NCBI GenBank assembly: GCA_937967955.1
Contig: CALBUB010000010.1
Span: 1-38,648 of the forward strand
DNA from: an uncultured Bacillota bacterium
GTDB taxonomy: Bacteria > Bacillota > Clostridia > Tissierellales > Tepidimicrobiaceae
DNA: 38,648 nt
Reading direction: 5' to 3'
Shown here piece after piece: positions 7,328 through 15,869 of this stretch (positions are counted from its first letter, which is position 1; the number at the start of each line of letters is the position of its first letter). The notes beneath the pieces are model-generated. The model made no database searches, had not been told where the DNA came from, and saw only the letters and a list, made by a program, of their open reading frames with translations. The position numbers and the translations under genes were made by a program.

Positions 7328-7359
7328 TACGAAGGAAAGAATGCGAAGGAGGAGATGTT

Positions 7360-7794
7360 ATGAAAGACTACAAGAAAGTTAACGAATATTTATCAAACTT
7401 GGCTATATTAAATGTTAAATTCCATAATCTTCATTGGAATGTAGTGGGAATCCATTTTAAAGAATTACATGACCTAACAGAAGAACTTTATGATGATTTA
7501 TTTGAAAAATATGATGCTGTAGCAGAACTTCTTAAGATGAAAGGAGAAATGCCACTAGCTAGAGTTGCAGACTATTTAGAAAATGCATCAGTAGAAGAAG
7601 TAGAACCAAAAGAGTTTTCAGCAAAAGAAGTTCTTGAAATCCTATTAAATGATTTAACAAAGATGAGAGAATTAGCCCTTGAAATAAGAAATGAAGCTGA
7701 TGAAGAAGGAGATTTTGTAGTAGTTAACGAATTTGAAGATCATATTGCAGGCTATAACAAGAATATTTGGTTTATAGAATCAATGCTTAAGTAA
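7360..7794 (+). CDS. dps: Dps-family ferritin-like DNA protection/iron storage protein
   Basis: This 144-residue ferritin-like protein should assemble into a 12-mer cage that oxidises and stores iron, limiting Fenton chemistry. The Dps signature is present: NVKFHNLHWNVVG near residue 20-32 supplies the His ligand, and HDLTEELYDDLFEKYDAVAE supplies the acidic ligands across the dimer interface. Length is typical. The start follows GGAGGAG. It is divergent from hxlR and ends in a bidirectional terminator. DNA binding is not obvious, because the N-terminal extension is short. In an anaerobe it probably serves oxidative or iron stress. Confidence 0.93.
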   Translation: MKDYKKVNEYLSNLAILNVKFHNLHWNVVGIHFKELHDLTEELYDDLFEKYDAVAELLKMKGEMPLARVADYLENASVEEVEPKEFSAKEVLEILLNDLTKMRELALEIRNEADEEGDFVVVNEFEDHIAGYNKNIWFIESMLK

Positions 7795-7795
7795 T

Positions 7796-7825
7796 ATAAA
7801 ACCCACTAATATTAGTGGGTTTTAT
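7796..7825. terminator. Bidirectional terminator between dps and the S41 peptidase gene
   Basis: A perfect 13-bp stem (ATAAAACCCACTA / TAGTGGGTTTTAT) has an ATAT loop and A- and T-rich ends on both sides. It serves convergent genes and contains the last codons of the minus-strand peptidase gene. Confidence 0.85.
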
Positions 7826-9062
7826 CATTTATAACATATTGTACAGCTAAATCATATTTAAAGTTATCCATAGGATTTCTTATAGCTAGTACTTCCACAT
7901 CAGGTACAGTTTTTACTTCTTCATTTATGGTAAAGTCACCATTTAAACCTAATGTACTGCTAAATCTTATAACTAAGCCACTATTAGGTAGATAAAATAA
8001 CAATGGTTCTATTCCAATTCCATCTCCACCAGTAGTTTCCCCAACTAAAGTAGCAAATCCACTTTCTTTACAGAAGGCTGCAAAAGCTTCAGAAGCAGAA
8101 TAGACTATTTTATCAACTAGCAAATATATTTTACCATTAAAGTCGATTGGGTCTACGGGAGGTATTGTTCTTGAAGATATCCAATAATAATCAAAATTCT
8201 TTTTTATATCTTTAGGCATTTGTTCGAGAATACTCTCATCTAAATCATCTATACTTTTTAATTTTATATTTCTTGCTTTATAAAAGGGCTTTCCATAATC
8301 TCCTCTAGTAAATATATAATTGTCTACTGTAATAGGCTTTTTAGTTAAAGGAGAAATGACGTTTGCCATCCAATACATATCGTCTCCGCCGCTGTTTCCT
8401 CTAATGTCTATAATTAACTTCTCATAATCTTTGACTTTCTCATAAAATTTCCTTATCTCTTTTCCATCTTCTTCTACACGATTACTATCCATTGTTTTTA
8501 TTCTTAAATAAGCTACCTTATTAGGTTTAATAATAGCTGTTTCAAAGACAGGCTCCTTATTACCCAAATAGCCAGCTTTTCCAGTTTCTTCTGCCATGGA
8601 TTTATCAAAATTATATCTATGAAGGACTCTTTTATCACTAACTACTTTTGCCCAAGGTTTATTACGGGTATGCATAGCTTTAGGGTTTGTATAGACTGAG
8701 TACACCCATTTAAACCAGTCCTTACTTATTACGTGGGTATGGCCATTATTTAATTCAGCAACTATTTTTGTTATTTCGTCTATAAATTCCTCATCTGTAT
8801 TTGTTGTTTTTATTCTTTCTACATATTCATCCTTATTAGCTAGCCAATCAATACCATTTAGTCTTTTATTTACTTCAAAAAAAGGATAATTGTCTTTAAG
8901 TAAATTGTACATATACTCAAAATCCTCTATTTTTTCTTCCAGTGTAAGGGGTTGGTTAGATATGACTATACTTTCTTCACTATGACTGCAGCCAGATATA
9001 TTTATCCATATTAACAGGAATACCATTAATAAATATACTTTTTTAGTAAATGTATTTTTCAA
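7812..9062 (-). CDS. S41-family peptidase, lipoprotein
   Basis: A 416-residue exported protein with a lipoprotein signal (hydrophobic segment then NISGC, Cys near residue 25). The N-terminal half is a helical region (LEEKIEDFEYMYNLLKDNYP) typical of tricorn/IRBP-like S41 proteins. The C-terminal catalytic domain shows LIIDIRGNSGGDDMYW and YSASEAFAAFCKESGFATLVG, with the probable nucleophile Ser in SASEAF, then GETTGGDG. I see no PDZ domain. TTG 9062 follows AGGAGGG. It lies 28 bases downstream of the DUF4097 gene on the same strand, so it is probably the last gene of the padR operon. Substrate unknown; likely a peptide at the outer membrane face. Confidence 0.88.
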   Translation of the reverse strand: MKNTFTKKVYLLMVFLLIWINISGCSHSEESIVISNQPLTLEEKIEDFEYMYNLLKDNYPFFEVNKRLNGIDWLANKDEYVERIKTTNTDEEFIDEITKIVAELNNGHTHVISKDWFKWVYSVYTNPKAMHTRNKPWAKVVSDKRVLHRYNFDKSMAEETGKAGYLGNKEPVFETAIIKPNKVAYLRIKTMDSNRVEEDGKEIRKFYEKVKDYEKLIIDIRGNSGGDDMYWMANVISPLTKKPITVDNYIFTRGDYGKPFYKARNIKLKSIDDLDESILEQMPKDIKKNFDYYWISSRTIPPVDPIDFNGKIYLLVDKIVYSASEAFAAFCKESGFATLVGETTGGDGIGIEPLLFYLPNSGLVIRFSSTLGLNGDFTINEEVKTVPDVEVLAIRNPMDNFKYDLAVQYVINDKTH

Positions 9063-9089
9063 GTTATCCCTCCTGAACTGTTGAATTAC

Positions 9090-9992
9090 TTATTTACTGA
9101 TTATTTTTATGTCTCCTGAATCAGCTTCTAACTTTATATTGTTCCTACTATTTCCTACCCTTCCTGCTATTCTATTTTTTTCATTTTTTGAAATAGTTAC
9201 TGGAAAATCCACATCAATATCTCCAAGAGAACAATGGGCATCAATTATGAACTGGGAGTTTTTAGGTAGTATCAATTTTATATTTCCAAAACTTGTAGTT
9301 GCAATAATATTGTTATCAAAGTCCATGTATTCTAAAATTATATCTCCAAAGCAGGTTATAGCAGTTATATTTCCAGAATAGTTTTTTGCTATTATATCTC
9401 CATAGCTGGTATTAGCTTCTACATCACCCCTTAAATTTTTAATTTCTATATGTCCATAGCTTGAGTCTAATTTTAATTGTGAAATATTCAAATCAGAAAC
9501 ATTGATATGACCAAAGGAAGTGTAGATTTTCATATTCTTTTTATAGTCCTTAGGAATATATATGTTTAGTTTTAGATCTACCCTTTTTGTGTTATAGGGT
9601 TTACCAGCTTCCTGTTCAAGATAAATGTAAAGGGTGTCATTAGAAGTTCTAGTCTTCAGTTGAGGAATAAAATTGGCTTTAACGTATCCCTTGTAATGGA
9701 TTTTTACATTGCCCCTACTTTCAGGTATTATGTTTATATTTGAAAAGGGCACTTCAATATCAACAGTGTCAATTCCAGCTATATTTTTTATTATCTCTTC
9801 ATCTATGTTCTTTTCAACATAATCTGAATTATGAGCGCTTTCTATTATATTGTCTATTACTAAATTTAGGATGCTATTTTTACTGTTACTTATTCCAGCC
9901 TTGTGAGCATAATGTTTTAAGGACAGAAGACCAACTCCGAAAGCTATCAATGTAACACCAATTAATATGGCCACTACTTTTTTAATTTTCAT
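9090..9992 (-). CDS. DUF4097-type beta-helix membrane protein
   Basis: A 300-residue protein with one N-terminal membrane helix (VVAILIGVTLIAFGVGLL). A long extracytoplasmic region follows, built of repeating short strands such as SYGHIEIKNL, SYGDIIAKNY, CFGDIILEYM and SFGNIKLILP. The repeating (S/C)-x-G-(D/H/N)-I pattern is the DUF4097 beta-helix. I start at ATG 9992, preceded by AGGGGGAA; an upstream in-frame start would run into the DUF1700 gene. DUF4097 genes commonly follow padR and DUF1700 genes in Firmicutes and are thought to act in envelope stress. Its precise function is unknown. Confidence 0.85.
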   Translation of the reverse strand: MKIKKVVAILIGVTLIAFGVGLLSLKHYAHKAGISNSKNSILNLVIDNIIESAHNSDYVEKNIDEEIIKNIAGIDTVDIEVPFSNINIIPESRGNVKIHYKGYVKANFIPQLKTRTSNDTLYIYLEQEAGKPYNTKRVDLKLNIYIPKDYKKNMKIYTSFGHINVSDLNISQLKLDSSYGHIEIKNLRGDVEANTSYGDIIAKNYSGNITAITCFGDIILEYMDFDNNIIATTSFGNIKLILPKNSQFIIDAHCSLGDIDVDFPVTISKNEKNRIAGRVGNSRNNIKLEADSGDIKIISK

Positions 9993-10003
9993 CTCTATTC
10001 CCC

Positions 10004-10573
10004 CTATCTGGTAATTAAATTTATATTCCATCTTAAATATCTGATGGTAACCTTATAAAGAAATTTAGTAATATAAAAACAGCCAATTAGGATAAGTATT
10101 CCTAAAGCTGCAAAGCCAATTCCAAAGGAAAGGGAAGTTGTTGGGTAGAAATTTAGATAGATAGACCTTGGGAAAAGTGGTTTTAGAAGTGTTCCGAAAA
10201 ATAGACCAATACCTGCTATAGAAAAGCTAAAACCTATACCGTATATTCCAATTAAAAGTCCAACTATTATAAGGAATGGTCCTAAAGCAAAAATCAAATT
10301 GAAAAAGCCCAGAGAAACAGCAGCTAGAATTGCAGTTAAAAGGTTTCTAGTAGAAGGGTTGTTTTCAGCATTGTCTATTTTATAATGTGTCTTATAAGCT
10401 TTAGCAATAAGCCGAGGATTTCCTAACTCTTCTGCGATTTCCTCCTCAGCCTTCCCTTTGGATAAGCCTATTTGGAAATGCTCCTCATAATCGTATAGTA
10501 TATCTTCAATTTCTTTCTGGGGAAGGCTGCCTAACTCTCTTCTTAAGGAGTTAATAAATTCCTCTTTATTCAT
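10004..10573 (-). CDS. DUF1700 (HAAS-domain) membrane protein
   Basis: A 189-residue protein. The N-terminal 60 residues are the HAAS helical domain (FINSLRRELGSLPQKEIEDI, YDYEEHF, EEIAEELGNPRLIAKAYKTHY). About four membrane helices follow, with glycine-rich turns. The gene overlaps the end of padR by 8 bases, so the two are translationally coupled. In this family the HAAS domain is proposed to work with the partner PadR regulator and membrane DUF4097 protein. The family call is firm; function is inference. Confidence 0.88.
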   Translation of the reverse strand: MNKEEFINSLRRELGSLPQKEIEDILYDYEEHFQIGLSKGKAEEEIAEELGNPRLIAKAYKTHYKIDNAENNPSTRNLLTAILAAVSLGFFNLIFALGPFLIIVGLLIGIYGIGFSFSIAGIGLFFGTLLKPLFPRSIYLNFYPTTSLSFGIGFAALGILILIGCFYITKFLYKVTIRYLRWNINLITR

Positions 10574-10886
10574 CTAACTCACCCCTTATTATTTTATTAA
10601 CTCCAATTGTGAAAGCTTTCCATTCTTTGAGCAGTTCTTCATAGGTTTCTTTTCCTTTTTCTGTTATCCTATAGTATTTTCTCGGAGGGCCTTCTTGAGA
10701 TTCTTGTAAATATGTGGTTACATAGCTTTCTTTCCTAAATCTTCTTAAAAGGGGATATATGGTTCCTTCAGATATGTTGATATATTTTGATATGTATTCT
10801 ACTAGCTCATAGCCATAAAAATCCCTTTTAGTTAGCAAAGATAAAACACATAGCTCTAGTACTCCTTTTTTAAATTGTATATTCAT
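10566..10886 (-). CDS. PadR-family transcriptional regulator
   Basis: A 106-residue winged-helix regulator of the short PadR-s2 type. The N-terminal helix-turn-helix reads GVLELCVLSLLTKRDFYGYELVEYI, followed by ISEGTIYPLLRRF and the wing residues GPPRKYYRITEKGKETYEELL. These are all signature segments. I prefer ATG 10886, 8 bases after GGAAGG; ATG codons at 10892 and GTG further up are too near that site. It heads an operon with DUF1700, DUF4097 and an S41 lipoprotein, which it most likely represses together with itself. Confidence 0.92.
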   Translation of the reverse strand: MNIQFKKGVLELCVLSLLTKRDFYGYELVEYISKYINISEGTIYPLLRRFRKESYVTTYLQESQEGPPRKYYRITEKGKETYEELLKEWKAFTIGVNKIIRGELDE

Positions 10887-10917
10887 AGGCATTTCCTTCC
10901 ACATTTAATTTAACTAT

Positions 10918-10946
10918 ATTATATATTACACTACCTTTTAATACAA
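10918..10946 (-). promoter_or_regulatory. Promoter of the padR operon
   Basis: On the minus strand TTGTAT and TATAAT are 17 bases apart. Just upstream is AAGGGTACCTT, a symmetric element, and AAAAGGTA recurs inside the spacer. These are candidate PadR contact sites, but the link is inferred from position only. Confidence 0.5.
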
Positions 10947-10959
10947 GGTACCCTTTTAT

Positions 10960-10984
10960 AAAAAATAGCTGCAATATTGCAGCT
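10960..10984 (-). terminator. Terminator of rodA
   Basis: On the minus strand a 7-bp stem (AGCTGCA / TGCAGCT, loop ATAT) is followed directly by ATTTTTT. It overlaps the rodA stop codon and separates rodA from the padR promoter. Confidence 0.75.
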
Positions 10985-12089
10985 AGAAATTTAAGCCTTC
11001 TTTATGGGCACTAATACTTAAAGCTATCCCAACACATAAAAGATTTATCAACTGGAAGGTACCTCCATAGCTCATAAAAGGCAAAGGAATGCCAGTTATG
11101 GGCATAATTCCTATGGTCATTCCAATATTTTCCCATATGTGTATGAAGAACATGGCAGTAAAGCCTATTATCATCAATGAGCCAAAGGTATCATTACAGT
11201 TTCTTGCTATTTTAATGAGCCTATATAGTAGTAAAAAGTATAGTATAATAAGGGCCACTCCTCCAATAAAGCCTAATTCTTCCCCTACCACTGCATAGAT
11301 AAAGTCGGTTTGCTTTTCTGGTATATAATTGTACTGGGTTTGCACACCTTTAAACAAGCCTCTTCCAGTTACTTTACCTGAACCTATGGCAATTTTAGAT
11401 TGCATAGCCTGATAGCCTGAGCCAGATAAATCCATCTCAGGATTAATAAAAGTAAGTATCCTATTTTTCTGATAATCTGCTAGATTAAGCCATACTATAG
11501 GTAGGCTGACTATACCGGCAAGGAAAGCATAAACAAAATATTTAATATCTAGCCCAGCAATAAACAGCATTACCACAATAAAAAATATAAATACGACTGC
11601 AGTTCCTAGGTCTGGTTGCATAAGTATTAATAGGATAGGGATTCCTGCAAGTATTAGTATTTTTAATAATGTTATTGGCTCATTTATCTGTCTTTTATTC
11701 TTATCAATAAATTTTGCTAAAAATATAATGATTCCTACCTTAGAGATTTCTGCTGGCTGGAAGGAAAAGCTTCCTATGGCTAACCAGCTTCTAGCTCCCC
11801 ATTCATCTTCTCCTATACCTAAAAACAAAACTATAACCAGCAAAAGTACTGAAATTACATATATAGGAATATAGAGTCTACCGATTACCTGATAATCCAT
11901 CAACACCAAAATGAATATTCCAATAAAGCCTAATATGGTAGAAAGGATTTGAACTTTAACATTACTATCATGGCCAAAGGATAAGGTTGCAGATCTAATC
12001 ATTACTATTCCATATATACAAAGCAGTAAAACTGTTATAATTAGAGTTATATCTATTTTTTTAAAGGTTTTCTTCTTCAAGTTGAACAT
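10983..12089 (-). CDS. rodA: Rod shape-determining protein RodA (SEDS peptidoglycan polymerase)
   Basis: A 368-residue integral membrane protein of the SEDS family, which polymerises lipid II glycan strands with a class B penicillin-binding protein. About ten membrane helices are visible. SEDS signatures are FSFQPAEISKVGIIIFLAKF, LMQPDLGTA (catalytic Asp region), the extracellular IPEKQTDFIYAVVGEELGF, and near the end TGIPLPFMSYGG. The length and the QTDFIYAVVGEE loop fit RodA better than FtsW. ATG 12089 follows AAGGAG. It is monocistronic, with its own terminator. No mreBCD or pbp gene is adjacent. Confidence 0.92.
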   Translation of the reverse strand: MFNLKKKTFKKIDITLIITVLLLCIYGIVMIRSATLSFGHDSNVKVQILSTILGFIGIFILVLMDYQVIGRLYIPIYVISVLLLVIVLFLGIGEDEWGARSWLAIGSFSFQPAEISKVGIIIFLAKFIDKNKRQINEPITLLKILILAGIPILLILMQPDLGTAVVFIFFIVVMLFIAGLDIKYFVYAFLAGIVSLPIVWLNLADYQKNRILTFINPEMDLSGSGYQAMQSKIAIGSGKVTGRGLFKGVQTQYNYIPEKQTDFIYAVVGEELGFIGGVALIILYFLLLYRLIKIARNCNDTFGSLMIIGFTAMFFIHIWENIGMTIGIMPITGIPLPFMSYGGTFQLINLLCVGIALSISAHKEGLNF

Positions 12090-12204
12090 ATCTTAGCTCC
12101 TTTACTTTATGATAAATAAATTATAGCATATTTTATAAGTAGTATATAGATGGTTTAACTATTAAAAAACAATATATAACACAGATTGGAGAAAGGATGA
12201 TTCC

Positions 12205-13032
12205 ATGTATATAGGATGCCATTTATCAATTGCCAAGGGCTATAAAAAAGCTGCTGAGGAAGCCTTAAATATTGGGGCTAATGTATTCCAATTTTTTAGT
12301 AGAAATCCTAGGGGCTCTTCCCAGAAAAAGCTGGATATTAAAGATGTAGAGAAGATGAAGGAGATAGCTAAAGCCAACAACTTTGGACCATTACTGGCCC
12401 ATGCCCCTTACATTTTAAACCTAGGTTCCCATAAGGATAGGACTTATAATATGTCTAAGGGCATATTGAAAGAAGATTACCAGCTTCTAGATAGTATTTC
12501 CATACCTTATTTTAATTTCCATCCTGGTAATCATTTGGGTAAAGGGAAGGAATATGCCATAGAAAGAATAGCTGAAGGCCTTAATGAGGTAATTACTGGT
12601 AAAGAAAATACTATGATTCTTTTAGAAACTATGGCAGGAAAGGGTACAGAAATAGGTAGTACCTTTCAAGAAATTAGGGCTATTATAGATAGGGTAAAAT
12701 ATGATGAATTAGTTGGAGTATGCTTAGATACTTGCCATATATACTCGGCTGGTTATGATATTGTTAATGATTTAGATGGAGTATTAGAGGAGTTTGATTA
12801 TATTATAGGCTTAGATAGACTAAAGGCTATCCATCTAAATGACAGCATGATGGAGTATAATAGCCGTAAGGATAGGCATGCTAAAATTGGAGAAGGAACT
12901 ATTGGCTTAGAGGCTATTAGAAATATAATAAACCATCCTAAACTTAAAGATTTGCCTTTTTATTTGGAGACACCAAATGAATTAGCTGGCTATGAATATG
13001 AGATAAAGCTGCTAAAAAGCATGTATGAATAG
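12205..13032 (+). CDS. nfo: Deoxyribonuclease IV (AP endonuclease Nfo)
   Basis: This 275-residue TIM-barrel enzyme cuts 5' to abasic sites using three zinc ions. Motifs present are IGCHLSIAKGY at the N-terminus, LAHAPYILNLGSHK, FHPGNHLGKG, LLETMAGKGTEIG, VCLDTCHIYSAGYD, HLNDS, RHAKIGEGTIG and a final YLETPNE. Together these supply all metal ligands. Length matches the bacterial family. The ATG is preceded by GGAGAAAGGATG. It is followed 84 bases later by queG on the same strand. Confidence 0.96.
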   Translation: MYIGCHLSIAKGYKKAAEEALNIGANVFQFFSRNPRGSSQKKLDIKDVEKMKEIAKANNFGPLLAHAPYILNLGSHKDRTYNMSKGILKEDYQLLDSISIPYFNFHPGNHLGKGKEYAIERIAEGLNEVITGKENTMILLETMAGKGTEIGSTFQEIRAIIDRVKYDELVGVCLDTCHIYSAGYDIVNDLDGVLEEFDYIIGLDRLKAIHLNDSMMEYNSRKDRHAKIGEGTIGLEAIRNIINHPKLKDLPFYLETPNELAGYEYEIKLLKSMYE

Positions 13033-13116
13033 TTTTATTCCACAAAATGGTAATAATTAATATGGTAGTCTTGGATACAATAAAAGTAGGAATAATGTAA
13101 AAAAAGGTGATATATA

Positions 13117-14133
13117 GTGAACTTAAAGCAATATATAGAAGATGTAGCAAAAAAAGTTAATATAGATTTAATTGGCTTTACTACTGGAGAACCTTTTTAT
13201 GAATTAAAAGACTATTTACTACAAAGGAAAGAAGAGGACAAGCAAACTGAATTTGAAGAAGAGGATATAGAGAAGAGAATTAATCCAAGACTAATTTTCC
13301 CTGAGTGTAAAACTATAATAGCTATTGGCCTAAGTTATAATACAAGCTTTGATGAAAAACCTAACTATAAGCTAAGAGGTAAGCTTTCTAAATCCTCTTG
13401 GGGAATAGACTACCACGTTGTATTAAGGGCTCGAATTGAAAGGCTAATAAAGGAAATAGAGAGGGTAGTAAGTTTTAATTACCAATATTATGTTGACACA
13501 GGCCCTTTAATAGATAGAGAAATTGCAAAAAGGGCTGGAATAGGATATTATGGCAAGAATTGTTCCATAATAAATGATGAATATGGTTCCTTTATATTTT
13601 TAGGCTATATATTGACAGACTTAGAAATTGAAGAATACTCAACTCCAATAGAAGAAAAATGTGGGGCTTGTCAGCTATGTTTAAAAGCCTGCCCTACAAA
13701 AGCCTTGGAAGGTCCATATAAAGTGAATCCAAAACGTTGCTTATCCTATCTAACTCAAACTAAGGGCCTAATTCCCCAAGAGCTTAGAGAGAAGATGGGT
13801 ATTAGGATTTACGGCTGTGATACTTGTCAGCTGGTTTGTCCTAAAAATAAAGACATAAGGTTTCCAAATCACCAGGAATTTATACCCTATAAAACTAAAG
13901 GCTATATAGATATAGAAGAGCTTCTAACTATTTCCAATAAGCAATTTAAGAAAAAATATGGAGAAATGGCTGGAAGTTGGAGGGGGAAAAATATTTTAAA
14001 AAGGAATGGGATAATTGCATTAGGCAATATGAAAAAGAAAGAAAATATTGCTCTTTTAAAACCTTTATTAGCCGACCCAAACCCTATGATAAGAGAATAT
14101 GTAAAATGGTCTATAAAAAGGATTTATGAATAA
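13117..14133 (+). CDS. queG: Epoxyqueuosine reductase QueG
   Basis: A 338-residue cobalamin- and iron-sulfur-dependent enzyme that performs the last step of queuosine synthesis on tRNA, reducing epoxyqueuosine. The N-terminal domain contains YYVDTGPLIDREIAKRAGIG, a family hallmark. Two 4Fe-4S motifs follow: CGACQLCLKACPTKAL and CDTCQLVCPKN. A C-terminal HEAT-like repeat (LADPNPMIREYVKWSI) ends the protein. The start is GTG 13117 behind AAAAGGTGAT. No other queuosine genes are adjacent. The corrinoid requirement fits with the adenosyltransferase gene earlier in the window only loosely. Confidence 0.94.
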   Translation: MNLKQYIEDVAKKVNIDLIGFTTGEPFYELKDYLLQRKEEDKQTEFEEEDIEKRINPRLIFPECKTIIAIGLSYNTSFDEKPNYKLRGKLSKSSWGIDYHVVLRARIERLIKEIERVVSFNYQYYVDTGPLIDREIAKRAGIGYYGKNCSIINDEYGSFIFLGYILTDLEIEEYSTPIEEKCGACQLCLKACPTKALEGPYKVNPKRCLSYLTQTKGLIPQELREKMGIRIYGCDTCQLVCPKNKDIRFPNHQEFIPYKTKGYIDIEELLTISNKQFKKKYGEMAGSWRGKNILKRNGIIALGNMKKKENIALLKPLLADPNPMIREYVKWSIKRIYE

Positions 14134-14219
14134 ACATTTTTGACAAAAAAATTTTAAAAAGCCTACAACTCATGTTATACTATATTTGTGAAAAATAAAT
14201 AGTTTAGGAGGGGAAAACT

Positions 14220-15407
14220 GTGTCTAATGTCCATGAACTAAACTTTTTGAAAGAAAAAATTGAGGAACTAAAAAAAGAAGGTGTATATAGAAAGCTGCCA
14301 GTATTAGAAGGGCCAAATGAAGCCGAAATAATATTAAATGGGAAAAAGGTAATAAACCTTTCATCAAACAACTATCTTGGCTTTGCAAACCATCCAAGAC
14401 TTAAAAAAGCAGCTATTGAAGCCATAGAAAAGTATGGGGCAGGAGCAGGGGCTGTTAGGACTATAGTAGGTAATATGTCTATTCACGAAGAATTAGAAAA
14501 GCTTTTAGCAGAGTTTAAAAGAGAAGAAGCAGTCTTTATTTACCAATCAGGCTTTAACTGTAATGCTGGAACAATCCAAGCTATTACTGAAGCAGGAGAC
14601 TTGATAATTTCAGATGAATTAAACCATGCCTCTATAATTGATGGTGCAAGGCTTAGCAAGGCTGACAGGATGATATATAGGCACTCAGATATAGAGCATT
14701 TAGAAGAGATCCTAAAGGAAAATAGGCATAAATATAAAAATGTCCTCATAATTACCGACGGAGTATTCAGTATGGATGGAGATATTGCTAAGCTGCCAGA
14801 AATTGTAGAGCTTGCAGAAAAGTATGAAGCAATGACTTATGTAGACGATGCTCATGGTTCAGGAGTATTAGGAGAAAGTGGAAGAGGTACTGTAGACCAC
14901 TTTGATCTTCATGGTAGGGTTGATTTTAGCATAGGTACCCTTTCAAAAGCTATTGGAGTAATTGGAGGATATGTGGCTGGTTCTAAAGTAATGTATGAAT
15001 GGCTAAATCACAGAGCAAGACCTGTCTTATTCAGTACATCATTGCCTCCAGCAGCAGTAGGAGCAATTATGGAAGCCATTAAGATGCTTATGGAATCTAC
15101 AGAGTATACTGATAGATTATGGGATAATGCTAGATACTTTAAAGAAAAGCTTGGAGCCTTAGGCTTTAATACAGGAAATAGTGAAACACCAATTACTCCA
15201 GTTATAATTGGAGATGAAGCTAAAACTATGGAGTTCAGTAAAAAACTACTTGAAAATGGAGTATTCGTATCAGGTATTGTTTATCCAACTGTACCTAGGG
15301 GAACAGGTAGGGTAAGATGTATGGTAACAGCAGGCCATACTAAAGAACAGTTAGATAGAGCAGTAGAAGTATTCAAGAAGGTTGGAGAGGAAATGAGAGT
15401 ATTATAA
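14220..15407 (+). CDS. kbl: Glycine C-acetyltransferase / 8-amino-7-oxononanoate synthase family (Kbl/BioF)
   Basis: A 395-residue PLP enzyme of the alpha-oxoamine synthase group. Visible motifs are INLSSNNYLGFANHPRL, GAGAVRTIVGNMSIHEELE, DELNHASIIDG, YVDDAHGSGVLG, and the PLP lysine K243 in IGTLSKAIGVIGGY. It probably interconverts glycine plus acetyl-CoA and 2-amino-3-ketobutyrate; BioF-type activity with pimeloyl thioester cannot be excluded, as one clade does both. The start is GTG 14220 behind AGGAGGGG. It is monocistronic with a strong terminator. No threonine dehydrogenase or biotin gene is next to it, but a glycine-linked role would fit the grd operon 7 kb away. Confidence 0.88.
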   Translation: MSNVHELNFLKEKIEELKKEGVYRKLPVLEGPNEAEIILNGKKVINLSSNNYLGFANHPRLKKAAIEAIEKYGAGAGAVRTIVGNMSIHEELEKLLAEFKREEAVFIYQSGFNCNAGTIQAITEAGDLIISDELNHASIIDGARLSKADRMIYRHSDIEHLEEILKENRHKYKNVLIITDGVFSMDGDIAKLPEIVELAEKYEAMTYVDDAHGSGVLGESGRGTVDHFDLHGRVDFSIGTLSKAIGVIGGYVAGSKVMYEWLNHRARPVLFSTSLPPAAVGAIMEAIKMLMESTEYTDRLWDNARYFKEKLGALGFNTGNSETPITPVIIGDEAKTMEFSKKLLENGVFVSGIVYPTVPRGTGRVRCMVTAGHTKEQLDRAVEVFKKVGEEMRVL

Positions 15408-15438
15408 AAAAAGAGGACCATGGTCCTCTTTTTTTATA
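15403..15438. terminator. Strong terminator after the Kbl/BioF gene
   Basis: A perfect 18+18 palindrome has a GC-rich core AGAGGACCATGGTCCTCT flanked by seven A and seven T. It overlaps the TAA stop and would work in both directions. Confidence 0.92.
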
Positions 15439-15579
15439 ATTTGAATAGTAGAACAAGGACTTAAGCCTAATCATAATATATATAAAACCTAGGCTTCTGT
15501 GTAGTAGGAAGCTTAATTTTTATTATATGCTTTACTCTATAGGTAAAATAGTATAAAAAATATTCGTTGGAGTGGTAAA

Positions 15580-15861
15580 ATGATAGTAGCAGCATGTGAA
15601 ATAAATTTGATGATATATGAATCTCACTCCCTAAAAGATAAAAGGCAGATTATAAAGAGTATAATTGGAAGACTCCAGTCAAGATTTAATGTATCCATAG
15701 CTGAAGTTGACTATAACGACAATTGGAAATTTACAAAAATAGGAGTTGCTTGTGTTTCCAATGATAGCAACCATGCTAATGAGATAATACAAAGTGTAAT
15801 CAAATTTATAGATGGAGACAGTAGGGTTGAAATAATAGACTACAATATAGGGATAATGTAG
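15580..15861 (+). CDS. DUF503 domain-containing protein
   Basis: A 93-residue protein of the DUF503 (YlxP-like) family. The start MIVAACEINLMIYESHSLKDKRQ with the SLKDKR motif, then GRLQSRFNVSIAEVDYNDNW and a C-terminal VEIIDYNIGIM strand, are all typical. In other Firmicutes the homologue is encoded by the rbfA/infB region and has been linked to ribosome work. Here it sits directly before nth with an 8-base gap, so it is likely co-expressed with a repair enzyme. ATG 15580 follows TTGGAGTGG. Molecular function unknown. Confidence 0.88.
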   Translation: MIVAACEINLMIYESHSLKDKRQIIKSIIGRLQSRFNVSIAEVDYNDNWKFTKIGVACVSNDSNHANEIIQSVIKFIDGDSRVEIIDYNIGIM

Positions 15862-15869
15862 GTGATAAG

